A DNA stretch of 64,000 nt from contig JARGSG010000096.1 in assembly GCA_030374805.1 (NCBI GenBank), positions 62,001 to 126,000 on the forward strand, written 5' to 3'. This DNA is from Gracilaria gracilis (taxonomy: Eukaryota > Rhodophyta > Florideophyceae > Gracilariales > Gracilariaceae). The notes below the pieces were generated by a model. That model saw only the letters and a program-made list of their open reading frames with translations. It made no database searches and was not told the origin of the DNA. Each line of letters begins with the position of its first letter. Within the stretch, counting starts at the first letter, position 1. Shown here in pieces: positions 1-10,691 of the stretch. The position numbers were made by a program, and so were the translations under genes.

Positions 1-277
1 TATCGTACGCATTGGTAACTTGCGTCAGGGGGCAACAGGAAATGCCCAAACCTCACGGATTGTAAAACGCTGGATACACATCCCATCCAGTAATTGTCAG
101 AATCTAAGGGGTTTTCTATAATCGAGCCAACCTCTTTGACCGTATCGGAAGCCCAGCCAATCTTCTTGTACGTAGAAATCCTTTACTGCAAACCGAGCAC
201 TGGGCAATAAGTCCGCCCTACGAGATTCAACGCTCTTTCGAACACGCTATCGTTCTGTCGCCCTATACGTCTCGACC

Positions 278-2290
278 ATGAACCGTGCTTTGCTTAATCC
301 TTTTGAAGCCGCCGACCTTCCTCGTGGCATAGAGGAAGTTTTGGAACAGGATTCTGGTACTTGCATGCGATTCAACCGCCATGGTAATATCCTCGCAGTT
401 GGTACTAAAACCGGTCAAGTCATTTTATGGGACTTTGACACACTGTCCATCGCTTGCGTTTTGGGAGACAGCAATACCCGATTTCCCGCCGTGACTTCCT
501 TGTCATTTCCTGCACCAAGAAATGGTTCCATGGTGTTGGCTGCCCACGCAAATGGTGTTGTTCGGTTGTATGATACACTCTCTCGATCGGTAGCGTCGGA
601 AATTACTTTCGAGATACCAATTGTTCAGGTCGTCTCCCATCCTAAGAAGTGTGATATAGCTGTCGTGGTACCCAAAAACTCCCACCCACTTGTTTTACAT
701 ATAAGAAGAGGGGTGTATGAAGCAAAGACCGAACAGTTTGAAACAGTACAAGATCCAGGCCAGTTCATATATTTCAAAGCATCGGTGCTGCAAGGCGAAG
801 TACTGGGAACTTCTGTACCTCACAAGATGCCCACTCGTCCTCCTAACGCCTTTGGAAATCATAAAATGTCAACCGTTCCTAACAAGGAAGGCTTCATTGC
901 TTGTTCTGTTCTCTGTACTTCTGATGAGTATGACCAAGGAGTATCTGTGGAGAGTAGCGGAACGAAGCGCAAGAGCCCTTTTTATGTCACGTTCACTCGA
1001 GGAGGTGATTCCGTACTGAGGGGAGGACAGACCGGGCTCGTGAGAACATTCAAGTTGGAACAGTCTGGGGACCAGTCCCTTCCCACTGCAAAATGCGTCT
1101 CTGCTGTTATTGTTCCGGGAAAGGCATCTATTCGTTCAATACAGTTCTCTCGTAAGGGAAACACCGTACTCATTAACTCACAAGATCGCATCATGCGATT
1201 GTTTTTCGTTGAGCAAGTCATCGAAAGACAACAAGAAGATTTGGCAAAGCCCCCTACAATGGTTCTGAACAGCACCTTTGCCGAACTTGTGAACAAAGCT
1301 CAATGTCACAGCGCCTGTTTTTCACGTGATGGGGATTTTGTGTTGGGGGCAATGGAAGGTGCAGATCATCGTATTCATGTATGGAGAGCTGCTGATGGTT
1401 TTCTTGATCTTACGTTGGAGGGGCCGCGCGACGATATTGTACAGATTTTATGGCATCCTATGCGTCCCGTGTTCACCTCCCTTTCAGCAAGCGGAACTGT
1501 GTATGTATGGATGAAGAATTTTACTGAGAACTGGAGCGCCTTCGCGGCAGAATTCAACGAATTGGAAGCAAACGAAGAGTACGTCGAAGCGGAGGATGAG
1601 TTTGATCTAAAGGATCCTGAAGACGAGGAGAAACGCATAGAGCAACGAGAGAAGGAAGAAGCAGAAGATGTAAACGTTGACGTTTGTAACAAACTGGGCT
1701 GGTTTTCATCCGACTCGGACGAAGAAGATACTTACTTCTACGTCCCAGCAGTGCCAGAGGAGTCTTCTACTATTGGGTATGAGTTGGTGTCTGAGCGAAT
1801 CATTTCGGAAAAGATCCGGCAAGAAAGCCAAAGACTTGGAGAGAACCACGGAACGGCGAGACGAACAGAGGTGGGCAAGGGTATAGATATCACTGATAAC
1901 CGTCGAAAACGAAAAGTAGAACTACAAAACGCTTCTAAAACACCAAGACCAAAACGGTCATGCAACGGTGGGAAAAGAAGAGGCCGTGAGTCAAGGAATG
2001 ATCGAAATGGGCAGAAGAGCAATCTCACGCCAGTTTCAAATGGGGGGTCATTGCCTGCAACGGAAGCTAGTATCCCACTGGAAATTATACCCGCCAGTGG
2101 TGAGGGAGTTGTGGCGTTTGCAGTTGATGCGAACTCTAGGGATGTAGAAGACAATCGCGGCAGGGAGGTTGTGATTGTTAATGGGGATGAAGATGAGGGT
2201 GTAACGAGGGTAACGGAAGCGGGAGACGTTGTTGATGAGGTCATACTTGATCAAGGAGCTGTTATAGATGATCAAGATTCGGACGATTAA
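278..2290 (+). CDS. RBBP5: RBBP5/Swd1-like WD40 subunit of the COMPASS histone H3K4 methyltransferase
   Basis: A 670-residue single-exon protein. The N-terminus (MNRALLNPF, then FNRHGNILAVGTKTGQVILWD) follows the RBBP5 pattern, as do a second blade with NGVVRLYD and a later EIPIVQVVSHPKK segment. WD40 repeats fill roughly residues 25-420. The tail is acidic (about 425-490) and then basic, with NLS-like RRKRKV near 545 and a Lys/Arg-rich stretch near 560-590. RBBP5 is the core scaffold that, with WDR5 and ASH2L, activates SET1/MLL methyltransferases in the nucleus; that role is family knowledge. The first Met is used because the WD40 similarity begins about 25 residues after it. The gene converges on the V-ATPase subunit e gene. 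The C-terminal 150 residues look disordered and cannot be compared by eye. Confidence 0.85.
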   Translation: MNRALLNPFEAADLPRGIEEVLEQDSGTCMRFNRHGNILAVGTKTGQVILWDFDTLSIACVLGDSNTRFPAVTSLSFPAPRNGSMVLAAHANGVVRLYDTLSRSVASEITFEIPIVQVVSHPKKCDIAVVVPKNSHPLVLHIRRGVYEAKTEQFETVQDPGQFIYFKASVLQGEVLGTSVPHKMPTRPPNAFGNHKMSTVPNKEGFIACSVLCTSDEYDQGVSVESSGTKRKSPFYVTFTRGGDSVLRGGQTGLVRTFKLEQSGDQSLPTAKCVSAVIVPGKASIRSIQFSRKGNTVLINSQDRIMRLFFVEQVIERQQEDLAKPPTMVLNSTFAELVNKAQCHSACFSRDGDFVLGAMEGADHRIHVWRAADGFLDLTLEGPRDDIVQILWHPMRPVFTSLSASGTVYVWMKNFTENWSAFAAEFNELEANEEYVEAEDEFDLKDPEDEEKRIEQREKEEAEDVNVDVCNKLGWFSSDSDEEDTYFYVPAVPEESSTIGYELVSERIISEKIRQESQRLGENHGTARRTEVGKGIDITDNRRKRKVELQNASKTPRPKRSCNGGKRRGRESRNDRNGQKSNLTPVSNGGSLPATEASIPLEIIPASGEGVVAFAVDANSRDVEDNRGREVVIVNGDEDEGVTRVTEAGDVVDEVILDQGAVIDDQDSDD

Positions 2291-2622
2291 GCAAGTGTTG
2301 GAGAGGGTGTGTACTGTTCGAAAATAGTATACGGTTTAAGCGTTATTATGCAAGAAGTGGATGAACAATTTCGTTTATGATTAACGAAGTGACATGATGG
2401 AAACAAAGTGCTTTCCCTCTCTCCACTTCTAGTTTGGACTGTGAAAATTCCGTCTGCCAAGAGTGGAGTGCAGAAGGGCGAAGAAGCTTTGAAGCACACA
2501 GTGCACTCTATTGCGCATCAGACTCGGAAACAGTAGTGCAAAAAAGGTCGAACGAAATGGAATGGGTGACAACAAAGATGTTTAGGCACGATCTGTAGTT
2601 AGGCTAAAGGTGAGGGGTATTG
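2291..2622. other. tail-to-tail intergenic spacer
   Basis: This is the 332-base spacer between the stop of the RBBP5 gene (+) and the stop of the V-ATPase subunit e gene (-). It must hold both 3' ends. I see no ORF of interest and no clear hairpin. Confidence 0.6.
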
Positions 2623-2917
2623 TTAATGCATTCCCTTTATGGGTCGTACGAGTGGGTGAAGTTGATGGAGGTAGCACGTAGCCCACATGATATACATGCA
2701 AACGGTGGCGAGAACGACGCTTAGTTGACCAAGACTAATGACGGATGAATGTGGGTATGGGTGCGTTAGTATGCTGACGATGAGGGGGCATTGTAACTGA
2801 ATGCAGCTGAACTTACGCTTGGGCATCCTTGTCGTTTCGGTAGATGGCCGATACTATGAAATAGGAAATGAAGCCCAGTACGAGAAAGATGACGGTTCCG
2901 GTTAACAACGCTCCCAT
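2623..2917 (-). CDS. VMA9: V-ATPase V0 subunit e (Vma9/ATP6V0E), two exons
   Basis: Two exons on the minus strand: exon 1 is 2917-2817 and exon 2 is 2734-2623. The 82-base intron (2816-2735) starts GTAAGT, has a TACTAAC-type branch site (ACTAACGC) and ends ATTAG. The product is 70 residues, starting MGALLTGTVIFLVLG, with two membrane helices (about 5-24 and 36-56). It carries the family hallmark near the C-terminus: a hydrophobic helix followed by LHQLHPLVRP, compared with CQLHPLVAP in yeast Vma9. Subunit e is a small hydrophobic part of the V0 proton channel of vacuoles and other acidic organelles. Length fits the family (70-81 residues). The splice restores the reading frame exactly. The gene would be missed by any search limited to uninterrupted ORFs. 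Confidence 0.85.
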
Positions 2918-5147
2918 TTTGCAAGACAGCTGTGAGGATGGTTGGAGTTAGAGGGACTTGGGTGGAGGACTTGAACGGAAAAGGTGGGAGAACGCCGCAG
3001 GAGACTGCACCTTTGTGTGCCAACGGTTTCAATGACCATCATAGGCACGAAGTGTAAGACCCATTGTGGTACGTGGCCATTTGGACACGCTTCATGGATG
3101 CGCCAAAAAATGACCAAATGGCCAAGTCCTGGCCCAGCACTCCTCAGGCGTTGCTTTGATTCCTTTGCGAGTCTTCAAAAGGTCACTATTAGCCTGTGCA
3201 TCCACGGCCGAGTGGACCCTGATGATGTCCGGCGCAGTGCTTATTCAATACGAAGATGTATCGCGATAGAGGTGAACTAGATGATCGGCACAGGCAGGCC
3301 CTTTGTTGAATTCCGAACATTTGAAGCTCACAAGGGACGTTATGCTTGAAGCACTACGAAGGTTTAGGAATCAACACGTTAGACATCGACTTACTGGTGA
3401 AAGAGAGGACAACGTTCTTCACATTGTTCAAAAGTTGTTCAAAAAGATAAGCGTATCGGCAACAATGCGACGTGAATGATTTGAATGCTTTTGGCTTCAG
3501 GGCCTTGCATTCCGCAAAAGGTTAAGCTTTCTAGCAAGCCTCAGTTAGCAGCATAGAGCTTTGCAGTGCTCGTTTGAATATAGCCGATTCACACATGTGT
3601 TCAGCCAAATGGAGTACAAGGAGGCGACAAATACTTCAAGTGCAAGTAGCGCACATCTTTCCCAATGGAAGCAAATGGAAGTAAATGGTTAGCAACCCGT
3701 CAAGGGAGCATCAAACTTGATTAGTCACTTACTCTCGTGTTTGCTGTTGGTTTCGGTATCTGTGTGAAAGGACAGCGTGGCCAACATGGTACCCGAAAAA
3801 AAATATCAATGATCCGGACATAAGGGCACCCATGGCAAGTAACGATGCTCTGCCTTGTGCGCTTTGCAGATTCTTCGACGGCTTTTCCAGCTCCGCTATG
3901 GGTGACTATAGCAAATGCCAACGGATAACCTATGGTTTGAAAATGCGGTGATGAAAGAAAGTCCTGGGCAATTACGTGTAGTGAGGTGGAGCTGCTTTCG
4001 TTCGCTTCTCTGAGCTGCGCCAGCGTCACTCCTTGTCCTTCGTGTATCCGTGACCCAATTTTTATGTCAGCACGTACTGAGAAGCAGCACGACAAAGATA
4101 GCAGGGAGAAGGAAGTGTGTTTATAGAGCCCACGTTCGCATACCACCCTTTTCGCACTAAAGAGTTGGGGACGAAAACCTTATGCCATTCCAGACAGGAT
4201 TTTAGAGGCAGCAGGTTTTTCATATGCTTCTTGGAATTGGATTTGTGCCATTACCAACAACTCCACGGAAGTAAAACCACGTGTTGAACGACTTTCTCGG
4301 AAGCTTTTCATTGTTAGACAATCTTTAGCCACAACTGCCGGGTATCTAGTAGATACTATCTACATGGCAACCAAGAACGATGAGCCTGTGAAGTGTCGAA
4401 CCAGTTTTTGCCATTGTTGCAATGCGCAAATTATCTTAGTGGGCCAGCCATGCAGCGAGAATTGCCATGATCACCATCTCATCATGACATGTCATCAACA
4501 TGTGACAGGTCCGTTCTGAAGGTGCAAGTTGCAACTTGCAACCAACTGTCTTGGATCTTTGAGGTTGTTCATCTGCTCAAGAGCTTCTACTTTTGTTAGC
4601 CGACCAGCTTCGCCAGTCGGGTGGAAAGAGCACGGCATGAAAAGAATTCGCTCACCGGCTGGTATCTGAGGGGCCAGCACGAAACGACCCCCAAACACTG
4701 GGTAAGAAGTGACACAGGAGCTTTTCTAATGACCAGCAAGTAGGTTTACTATATCTTCGAAATGCACTTGCATTGAGATACTTGTTCACTTCGGGCTTGG
4801 CATTCCCACCCTGAGAGGCCGTGTGTCATGACTGCGTATATCCGTCTGGTACATAGGCGTTTATACGTCGTTTGCCTCCGCAAGAAATTGGACAGCAGAC
4901 TCATTTCGATCAGTCTGAATGACAAATCAAGTTGGAAGGAAAAGCACCGTGAGAAAGTAAGTGTCAAAAAAAGAAGTTGTAGTTAGACTCTAACATTGTT
5001 TATATTATAAACGATGTCATGTTATGAATCGGAGGTGTCAGAAGTTCGAAAGAGTAAGATATCCACAACTCATTGCAGTCTGGAGTGTAGTGTTGTGAAC
5101 GAAAAGACATCTTCAGGATGACAATACCATCCCCTTGAGAAGAAACA
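2918..5147. other. gene-poor region, no supported gene
   Basis: About 2.2 kb without a gene I can support. The longest ORF is a 141-codon minus-strand frame at 3721-4146 with a weakly signal-like N-terminus. It has no motif I recognise and I do not call it. A near-perfect palindrome, GTATCTA-G-TAGATAC, lies at 4342-4356; its core resembles the larger hairpin at 30566-30596. A short inverted repeat (CAAGTTGCAACTTG) lies near 4525-4540. Confidence 0.5.
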
Positions 5148-8100
5148 TCATTCCAGATGTGGCTGCTTGATGCTTCTTCTCATGAAATCTTCATTTGCAT
5201 ACGATGCCAATATCTCTACTACAGCTTGTATCCGCTTCCTGACTTCCCATGACTTGTGTATTGTGCTGTCCAACTCTTCGACTTCTTTGAAGTGGGCCTC
5301 ATCTCGAAGCTCAATTTGACGGGATAATTCTCGTTCAAATCTCTTCAATGAGAAAACGTCCAACGCCAGCTCAGAGCTCTTCTGGAACAATTCGTAATCA
5401 CTTGCAAGGTTGCTTTCATCAGTGTCAAAAAACGCATCGTTGCGGGGTCTGCAAGCAAATCTCTTCACCTTATTATCCACGGCTTTCATGAGCGCCTTTC
5501 CATATTTCTTCAGGTCCTCGCTGTCAGATTTCCACCACACAAGGTCGTGTGGCTCCTCCCGGTCAGATGCAGCATCACTACTTTCGCTACTGGATCGGCG
5601 CTTTTCAATGGGAAGTAAGGAGTCTGCTGAGCGTTCCGCCTCGATTTCCAGTCCAATGATATTGTGCGCATCGAGGTACAGTTCTCGCTCGTCGACATCA
5701 AAAATATTTGCAATGCTTCCTTTCAAGTAAGAAACAATGATACTATCAAGCTCTTCTTCCATCTTGTCAATTGGCGCTCCCCATACCATCTTTAGTTTCT
5801 CCTCATACTTCTTTCTTTGATTTGCAGACATTCGCTCCCGAAACTTTGGGGTTAACGCCAGCCTTGCAAGGTTGATTGCTTCAATGTTCTGCTTCTGTTG
5901 AATCGTTAAGTCAAACCTTGCCTGGGCGGGAATCAGAAACTCTTTTTGCTCTTCGCTATTCATAGAGAGTACTGCAGAAACCGTGGCTCTCATCTTCATT
6001 GGTGTCTCGCAAAGCATTGCTGCGGAAGCGGCTTGGGAATCTCTTGATGTGGCGTTAACAACTGCCGCTACGATGCCACCCGCCACGGGAAGAATTGTTA
6101 GACCAAACTTAACCATCGAGGTCCAAAGTGCTCCTTTCTTATCCCTTAGAACAGCTTCTTTCATGCGATGCACGCAAACTTCGATTCCTCCCAGTTGTGA
6201 TTCTAAAACAGTTATTCGGCCCGAGAAATTGTTGTAGATACCGTCTACTACCCTGATCAATCTTCGGAATTTGTCATCAAGATGGTCTTTGAGAGAGAGC
6301 TGGATGATTAAGCCTGTGACATCATAGGTTGTCAAGATCCGCAGGTCTTCGGCCTGTTCTAAAATTTTGGCTACCAACACTTTCTGACCGTCATTCAAGT
6401 CAAGCTGAAGAAGGCCCTTGTAAAACCTCCGAGCGAAAAACTTGCTGCGTTCTTCGATTGTAGAAAGCGGTTCGTCAAGCCTAACCTTCATTTCCATCAT
6501 ATATGATATCAATTTATGACCGTAGAGCATGTCTGTGAATGTGGGATCGGCAACTTTGTTGATTGCGGATATAAGGCGAGCTGAATTAACCAATGGGCTC
6601 TGATTCATATGGTTCTGAAATAGTATATGAATAGGTCTCCGAACAGTTGCTATGTATCCATCAAGCAAATTAATCTGAGACTGCAATGTTGAAAGCCTGA
6701 TTCCAGCACTCACCTTCAACTCTTCGGCAAGAGTATGATGCAGTCGAGAGTCCTCCGGGCGAATTGTTCTCCTTGAGATTTGGTTAATTTCATTCATGTC
6801 TTTTTGAAGTTCGTTCTTGTGTCTTTCAGCACTCTTTATACATTCCTCAAGGGACATGCCATGAATGTTTGGTCGATTCATTAATGGGTTCAAAGGGTCA
6901 CATACTGTGGCAAGAGACCATAACAAGGAAAGTTGGTGATCAAAGTAGTACATTGACCTCGCGAAGTCACACAAAACTGTTTTCCATTCAGTCTCAATGA
7001 TAGGCGAACGGATCCCATCCACATCATGTTGCCTAAGTTCGGCGGAAATCTTAGCTAGGCGACGCTGTCTCTCTACAGAACATGATTGGACTTTCTTGAT
7101 TCTCTTCACTCCAGAAACGATCGACTCTCGAAGTACCCGAGTATCTTGAGAGAAAGATTGTTTGAAGCTAAACCGGTCTGACTTCTTCGTGTTTATTGAC
7201 CCATCACTTGCCTTCACTATCTTTTGTTCTCCATCCTTCTTCAGCAAGGGAACAGGTTCTTGGACAACGCAAGCCCTGAATGCAACGTAATCACATTGAT
7301 TTGTGAGTTCCTGACAGAGATAATACACCAAACAAACTTTCCTACATTGACTCTTGTCACGTATTCCGGACACAAATTGAGATCCAGTCGATTGGACTGC
7401 ACGAAGTCCTTTCAAATCCTTGACTAGTTCTCTGACTAGGCTCTGCAGCTTCTTAATCGCATCATCACGTGTTCTGATGAACCGGGCAGCGTTTTCAGAC
7501 ACCTGTTTCGATTTCCGCTCCCACAGAACGTGGCGCCCAATAACAGAACTCGCAAGATTTTGAAAGCATGAAAGCCGTTTTGTCTTTTCTGAAGCCTTGG
7601 TGTCGTAATCCAATTTTCGGGGATCCGTAAAGGGAAAGTAGATAAGAAGATTCAGCTTCTCTAACTCCTGGATGCACTCGAAGAGAGATTCGATTCGTTT
7701 CTTCAAAAGTTTTATAAGTTTTTGAACATCTGTTGAACGATCCGATGGACCTGAGGTCGCACTCTGGTCCTCTGCCTCATATTTCTTCAGAACTTCTTCA
7801 GACTTCAACAGCTGCTCCTCTTTCTCAGAAATGGAAGAATTGCATTGCTGAATCTCGTGTTTAATCATACGTGCATTCTTTGAAATGTCTTCGGCGTAAG
7901 CTCTTATATCTTCGCGTTCGAGATCCATCTTGTCCACAAGTTCATGAGTTAGAGCCTTTACGCGAAAGAGACGGAGCAAGTCAATACGTTTCTCAGTGTC
8001 ATGCTTGTCGCACAACAGTTTTTCGAGAGTGTTTGTCACATGAGCCAGCTCTGCTTTCATTTTCTTAATCTTCCTAGAGGTCTTCTTGGTGAGAACATCA

Positions 8101-8543
8101 AAACTTCTTCTCTTTGAAGCAGAAAGTGATATCTCTCTGTCGATCGCGAAAGCTAAATGTTCTCGTTCTTGAGATAAGTGGAGCATCTGACCAAGCTGGA
8201 AAGAAAGAATCTCGGACTGTTGGTATATGAGTGATTCTGTGTCTTGCACCTCAAACCATGTAGGAATTTCATATGAGTCCACCGGGATGTTTCTTTGGAT
8301 TTGAATAGGCTTGATGTGGGTCGACTTGTGGGCGTAGACGCCCTTCCCTTTGAAACAGGCCATCATATTGAGCATATGGGTAAGTTGAGAGCTACCCCGA
8401 CGGGAAACAAACGAGTGACAAGCAAGGGTGCTGACGGAATGCTGATACGGAGTGAGGACTGGATGGTCTCCTGGGGCTCTATAACATGGTTCTCGAGTTC
8501 TTTTCTCCACACAAGGCTTGTAATGCAAGTGTTTTCTGGGCAA
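5148..8543 (-). CDS. orphan 1131-residue alpha-helical/coiled-coil protein with one Gly/Ala-rich hydrophobic segment
   Basis: One uninterrupted frame of 1131 codons; I do not recognise the family. Residues about 100-300 are highly charged helix with coiled-coil character (KKTSRKIKKMKAELAHV, then EKEEQLLKSEEVLKKYE). Further helical segments follow to about 800. A single hydrophobic Gly/Ala-rich stretch (LTILPVAGGIVAAVVNATS, about 815-833) is long enough to insert in a membrane. The last 300 residues are again charged and helical, with a Ser/Asp/Glu-rich linker (RRSSSESSDAASDREE) near 983-996. The start is uncertain: MPRKHLHYK is the longest, and MLNMMACFKGKG about 57 residues in is an alternative. 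No enzyme motif is visible. It stands alone between two gene-poor stretches. A structural, tethering or membrane-remodelling role is only a guess. Confidence 0.7.
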   Translation of the reverse strand: MPRKHLHYKPCVEKRTREPCYRAPGDHPVLTPYQHSVSTLACHSFVSRRGSSQLTHMLNMMACFKGKGVYAHKSTHIKPIQIQRNIPVDSYEIPTWFEVQDTESLIYQQSEILSFQLGQMLHLSQEREHLAFAIDREISLSASKRRSFDVLTKKTSRKIKKMKAELAHVTNTLEKLLCDKHDTEKRIDLLRLFRVKALTHELVDKMDLEREDIRAYAEDISKNARMIKHEIQQCNSSISEKEEQLLKSEEVLKKYEAEDQSATSGPSDRSTDVQKLIKLLKKRIESLFECIQELEKLNLLIYFPFTDPRKLDYDTKASEKTKRLSCFQNLASSVIGRHVLWERKSKQVSENAARFIRTRDDAIKKLQSLVRELVKDLKGLRAVQSTGSQFVSGIRDKSQCRKVCLVYYLCQELTNQCDYVAFRACVVQEPVPLLKKDGEQKIVKASDGSINTKKSDRFSFKQSFSQDTRVLRESIVSGVKRIKKVQSCSVERQRRLAKISAELRQHDVDGIRSPIIETEWKTVLCDFARSMYYFDHQLSLLWSLATVCDPLNPLMNRPNIHGMSLEECIKSAERHKNELQKDMNEINQISRRTIRPEDSRLHHTLAEELKVSAGIRLSTLQSQINLLDGYIATVRRPIHILFQNHMNQSPLVNSARLISAINKVADPTFTDMLYGHKLISYMMEMKVRLDEPLSTIEERSKFFARRFYKGLLQLDLNDGQKVLVAKILEQAEDLRILTTYDVTGLIIQLSLKDHLDDKFRRLIRVVDGIYNNFSGRITVLESQLGGIEVCVHRMKEAVLRDKKGALWTSMVKFGLTILPVAGGIVAAVVNATSRDSQAASAAMLCETPMKMRATVSAVLSMNSEEQKEFLIPAQARFDLTIQQKQNIEAINLARLALTPKFRERMSANQRKKYEEKLKMVWGAPIDKMEEELDSIIVSYLKGSIANIFDVDERELYLDAHNIIGLEIEAERSADSLLPIEKRRSSSESSDAASDREEPHDLVWWKSDSEDLKKYGKALMKAVDNKVKRFACRPRNDAFFDTDESNLASDYELFQKSSELALDVFSLKRFERELSRQIELRDEAHFKEVEELDSTIHKSWEVRKRIQAVVEILASYANEDFMRRSIKQPHLE

Positions 8544-9894
8544 TGCTGTGCGCCTGAGCTCTGCAAGTTGTCAAGACACAGATTAATGTCACCGCTCACA
8601 CCCCTCATGGCAAGTGCTGGTGATGACTGTTATGGCCCGTGCATACGAAGAGTGTAAGACAGGACTGGTTAAAAAGTAATTAACTTGTGTACAGCGTTAG
8701 CTAGATACATCTAGGATTTGCAAACGCTGTGCCTTGGAGGCTTATCACATGTGAGTTGACAGGCGTAGCGTTTTGGATGGCACGTGCGATTCATAGAGGA
8801 CAATCGAATCTGACCGCTAAGGTCATGTATGAACGAGAGGCAAACACTGGTGACGTAAACTATTGGACATCGCTCGCTCCATTCTGTCATCACCCCCGTA
8901 TCAGAAACAAGAAAGAGTGGGCCTCGAAGGTAGAAGCGGTCCCAACATGTTGAGGTGGGCGGAGAATGAGATGCTTTCAAAGCAATGTGTGACCTCATTT
9001 GGTAGTATAACAACAGGGTCAATATCAAGGTTATGCGAACATGTTTGTGGCCCTAGAAACCAGGAGTAGTCATAAAAAAGCCCATCATTTCGAATACGAA
9101 CGCGATGACGAAATATACATGAGGCTGTTCTCATGACCACGATTGCTCTACATGAGCAACAAAGTCATATGTAAGGCTCGTTAATATGATCACATTCCCA
9201 TCGTATCACTTCACTCCCCTTGGCGTGAAGCGAGAGCTTATTAGCGAAAAAAAGGCGAATAGCATTTCGAATGGTTTGCTGAATTGCCTTGCGCGAGTAT
9301 CTGTTTACGCCCCTGTTCCATTCTGAAGCTGCGCCAAATGGGTTCACACTGTCGAGTGCTGAACCGGTAGCAGTTTGGAGACATAAGAAGTCCTCATCCA
9401 TTCTCATTCATACACCAAAAGCTGGAGAATCGCATTCGTGCAGAACATATTCTGCGTTGTACTGGGGAATGTCTGATACCCTTGTAGATTCATGATGTAC
9501 CGACAGAAGCAAGTTGACCAAGGATACCCTCTCCTTCGCAGCTTCGCCACCATGTGTGGATAAACTTCAAATATGTTCCCTTCCGAGACTGCTTGCCAAG
9601 ATGAGCAGCACGGATCTCTGGCATGATGCAGAATGATTCCGTATCTGAACTTCAGAGGTTACAAAAATATTTAAGAATTACAGATTTGTTTTGATCAAAA
9701 ACTATTGGCAAAACTCGGATGTCGTATTGTGCGGCACAATTTGTGCCCCTGTGCTCCGAATCTCCGCTGGCCATTCAGCAATCGTCGCCAATCACTCCTG
9801 ATCAAAACGCACGCGACTGGACTCTAGTCGCTATCGACTCTAGTCGCTATCGTGCTAACGTGAACCGCGAGTCTGTCGCTCAGCGTCATAGAAA
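8544..9894. other. gene-poor region upstream of the orphan coiled-coil gene and NDUFS5
   Basis: This 1.35-kb stretch separates two divergently transcribed genes and so should hold both promoters. Several ORFs of 60-105 codons on both strands show no motif and overlap each other. An AT-rich patch lies at 9660-9700. A two-copy 16-base tandem repeat lies at 9820-9851, just upstream of NDUFS5. Confidence 0.5.
9820..9851. repeat. tandem repeat, 2 x 16 bases
   Basis: The unit GACTCTAGTCGCTATC occurs twice without spacer, 44 bases before the NDUFS5 start codon. Its core, GACTCTAGTC, is nearly self-complementary. It lies in the probable promoter or 5' UTR. Confidence 0.85.
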
Positions 9895-10210
9895 ATGGCA
9901 TCCGGAGTCGGCGTTAACGGGGGAACCGGCCGTTGTTACCCTTTCTGGCTCGAGTTCACCAAGTGCATGGGTAAGTTTGATTCCTCTTCAGCACGAACGT
10001 CTTGCGACGCAGTTTAACTTTTTCTAACGTGACGCAGCCGACGCCGATCTGCCCATGGATTGCAAGGCGTTCCGTGACGACTACGTGGAATGCCTTCATC
10101 ACAGTAAGGAGGCCAAAAGAAGGACCGCAATTGCAGCTGAACTCAATCGCCGAAGACTGCAAGAAATCGCCGAACGCGAGGCTGCCGCTAAGCAAAAGCC
10201 CAAATCATAG
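9895..10210 (+). CDS. NDUFS5: NDUFS5, 15-kDa twin CX9C subunit of mitochondrial complex I, two exons
   Basis: Exon 1 is 9895-9970 and exon 2 is 10038-10210. The 67-base intron (9971-10037) starts GTAAGT, contains CTAAC at 10025-10029 and ends GCAG. The 82-residue product begins MASGVGVNGGTGRCYPFWLE, like plant NDUFS5 (MASG...GRCYDFW). It has the twin CX9C pairs CYPFWLEFTKC and CKAFRDDYVEC followed by LHHSKEAKRR, a run also found in plant homologues. Such proteins are imported through the Mia40/Erv1 disulphide relay and sit on the intermembrane-space face of complex I. The C-terminus is a charged helix. The intron falls just after the first CX9C pair. It is too fragmented to be seen as one ORF. 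Confidence 0.93.
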
Positions 10211-10691
10211 ATGTGGACGGGATCGCTGCTGTTGCTGCGCTTGCTGTCAATTGTGCGCTGCTCGGAATCCCCATTGGGAGGACTTCATCAGCTCTGCTGA
10301 TGTATTGTAAACGTCTTAGGCTTCTCGGTCTGTTATTCATTACACTTCTAGAACTATTCCTCTAGAAGGTGATGATTCTCAACTGTTTGCGGCATCCCAC
10401 GTATAGCTCCGTTCTGCGGTCTGAATCAAAACTCCCGATCATGCCACATAAAGTTATCAGTTGTTCTTGTGTGCCAAGTCGCGTAATCGATGCTTTCAGT
10501 TCGAAAGCTCGCCAAACAGCTCTTGTGTCAATCGCTTTCGCACGAAGAGCAGCGTATTCATTATCATGACATCCAACGACCAGAAACGAGAGCCAGATGA
10601 AGACTGAGAAATTTCGATCGGCATCAGACTGCTCTTATCGATCACGAGTTCTTGGATGTATCTACACAGAAAGGACATGAGGAAGTTTCCC
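10211..10691. other. tail-to-tail intergenic spacer with a small inverted repeat
   Basis: This 481-base spacer holds the 3' ends of NDUFS5 (+) and the polyprenyl synthase (-). An inverted repeat, CTTCTAGA at 10345-10352 and TCTAGAAG at 10361-10368 with an 8-base loop, lies near the middle. No gene seen. Confidence 0.55.

Noticed and set aside
3721-4146. 141-codon minus-strand ORF with a hydrophobic start
   Set aside because: It has no motif, no codon bias like the neighbours, and lies in a low-coding stretch. It is mentioned in the gap entry but not called.
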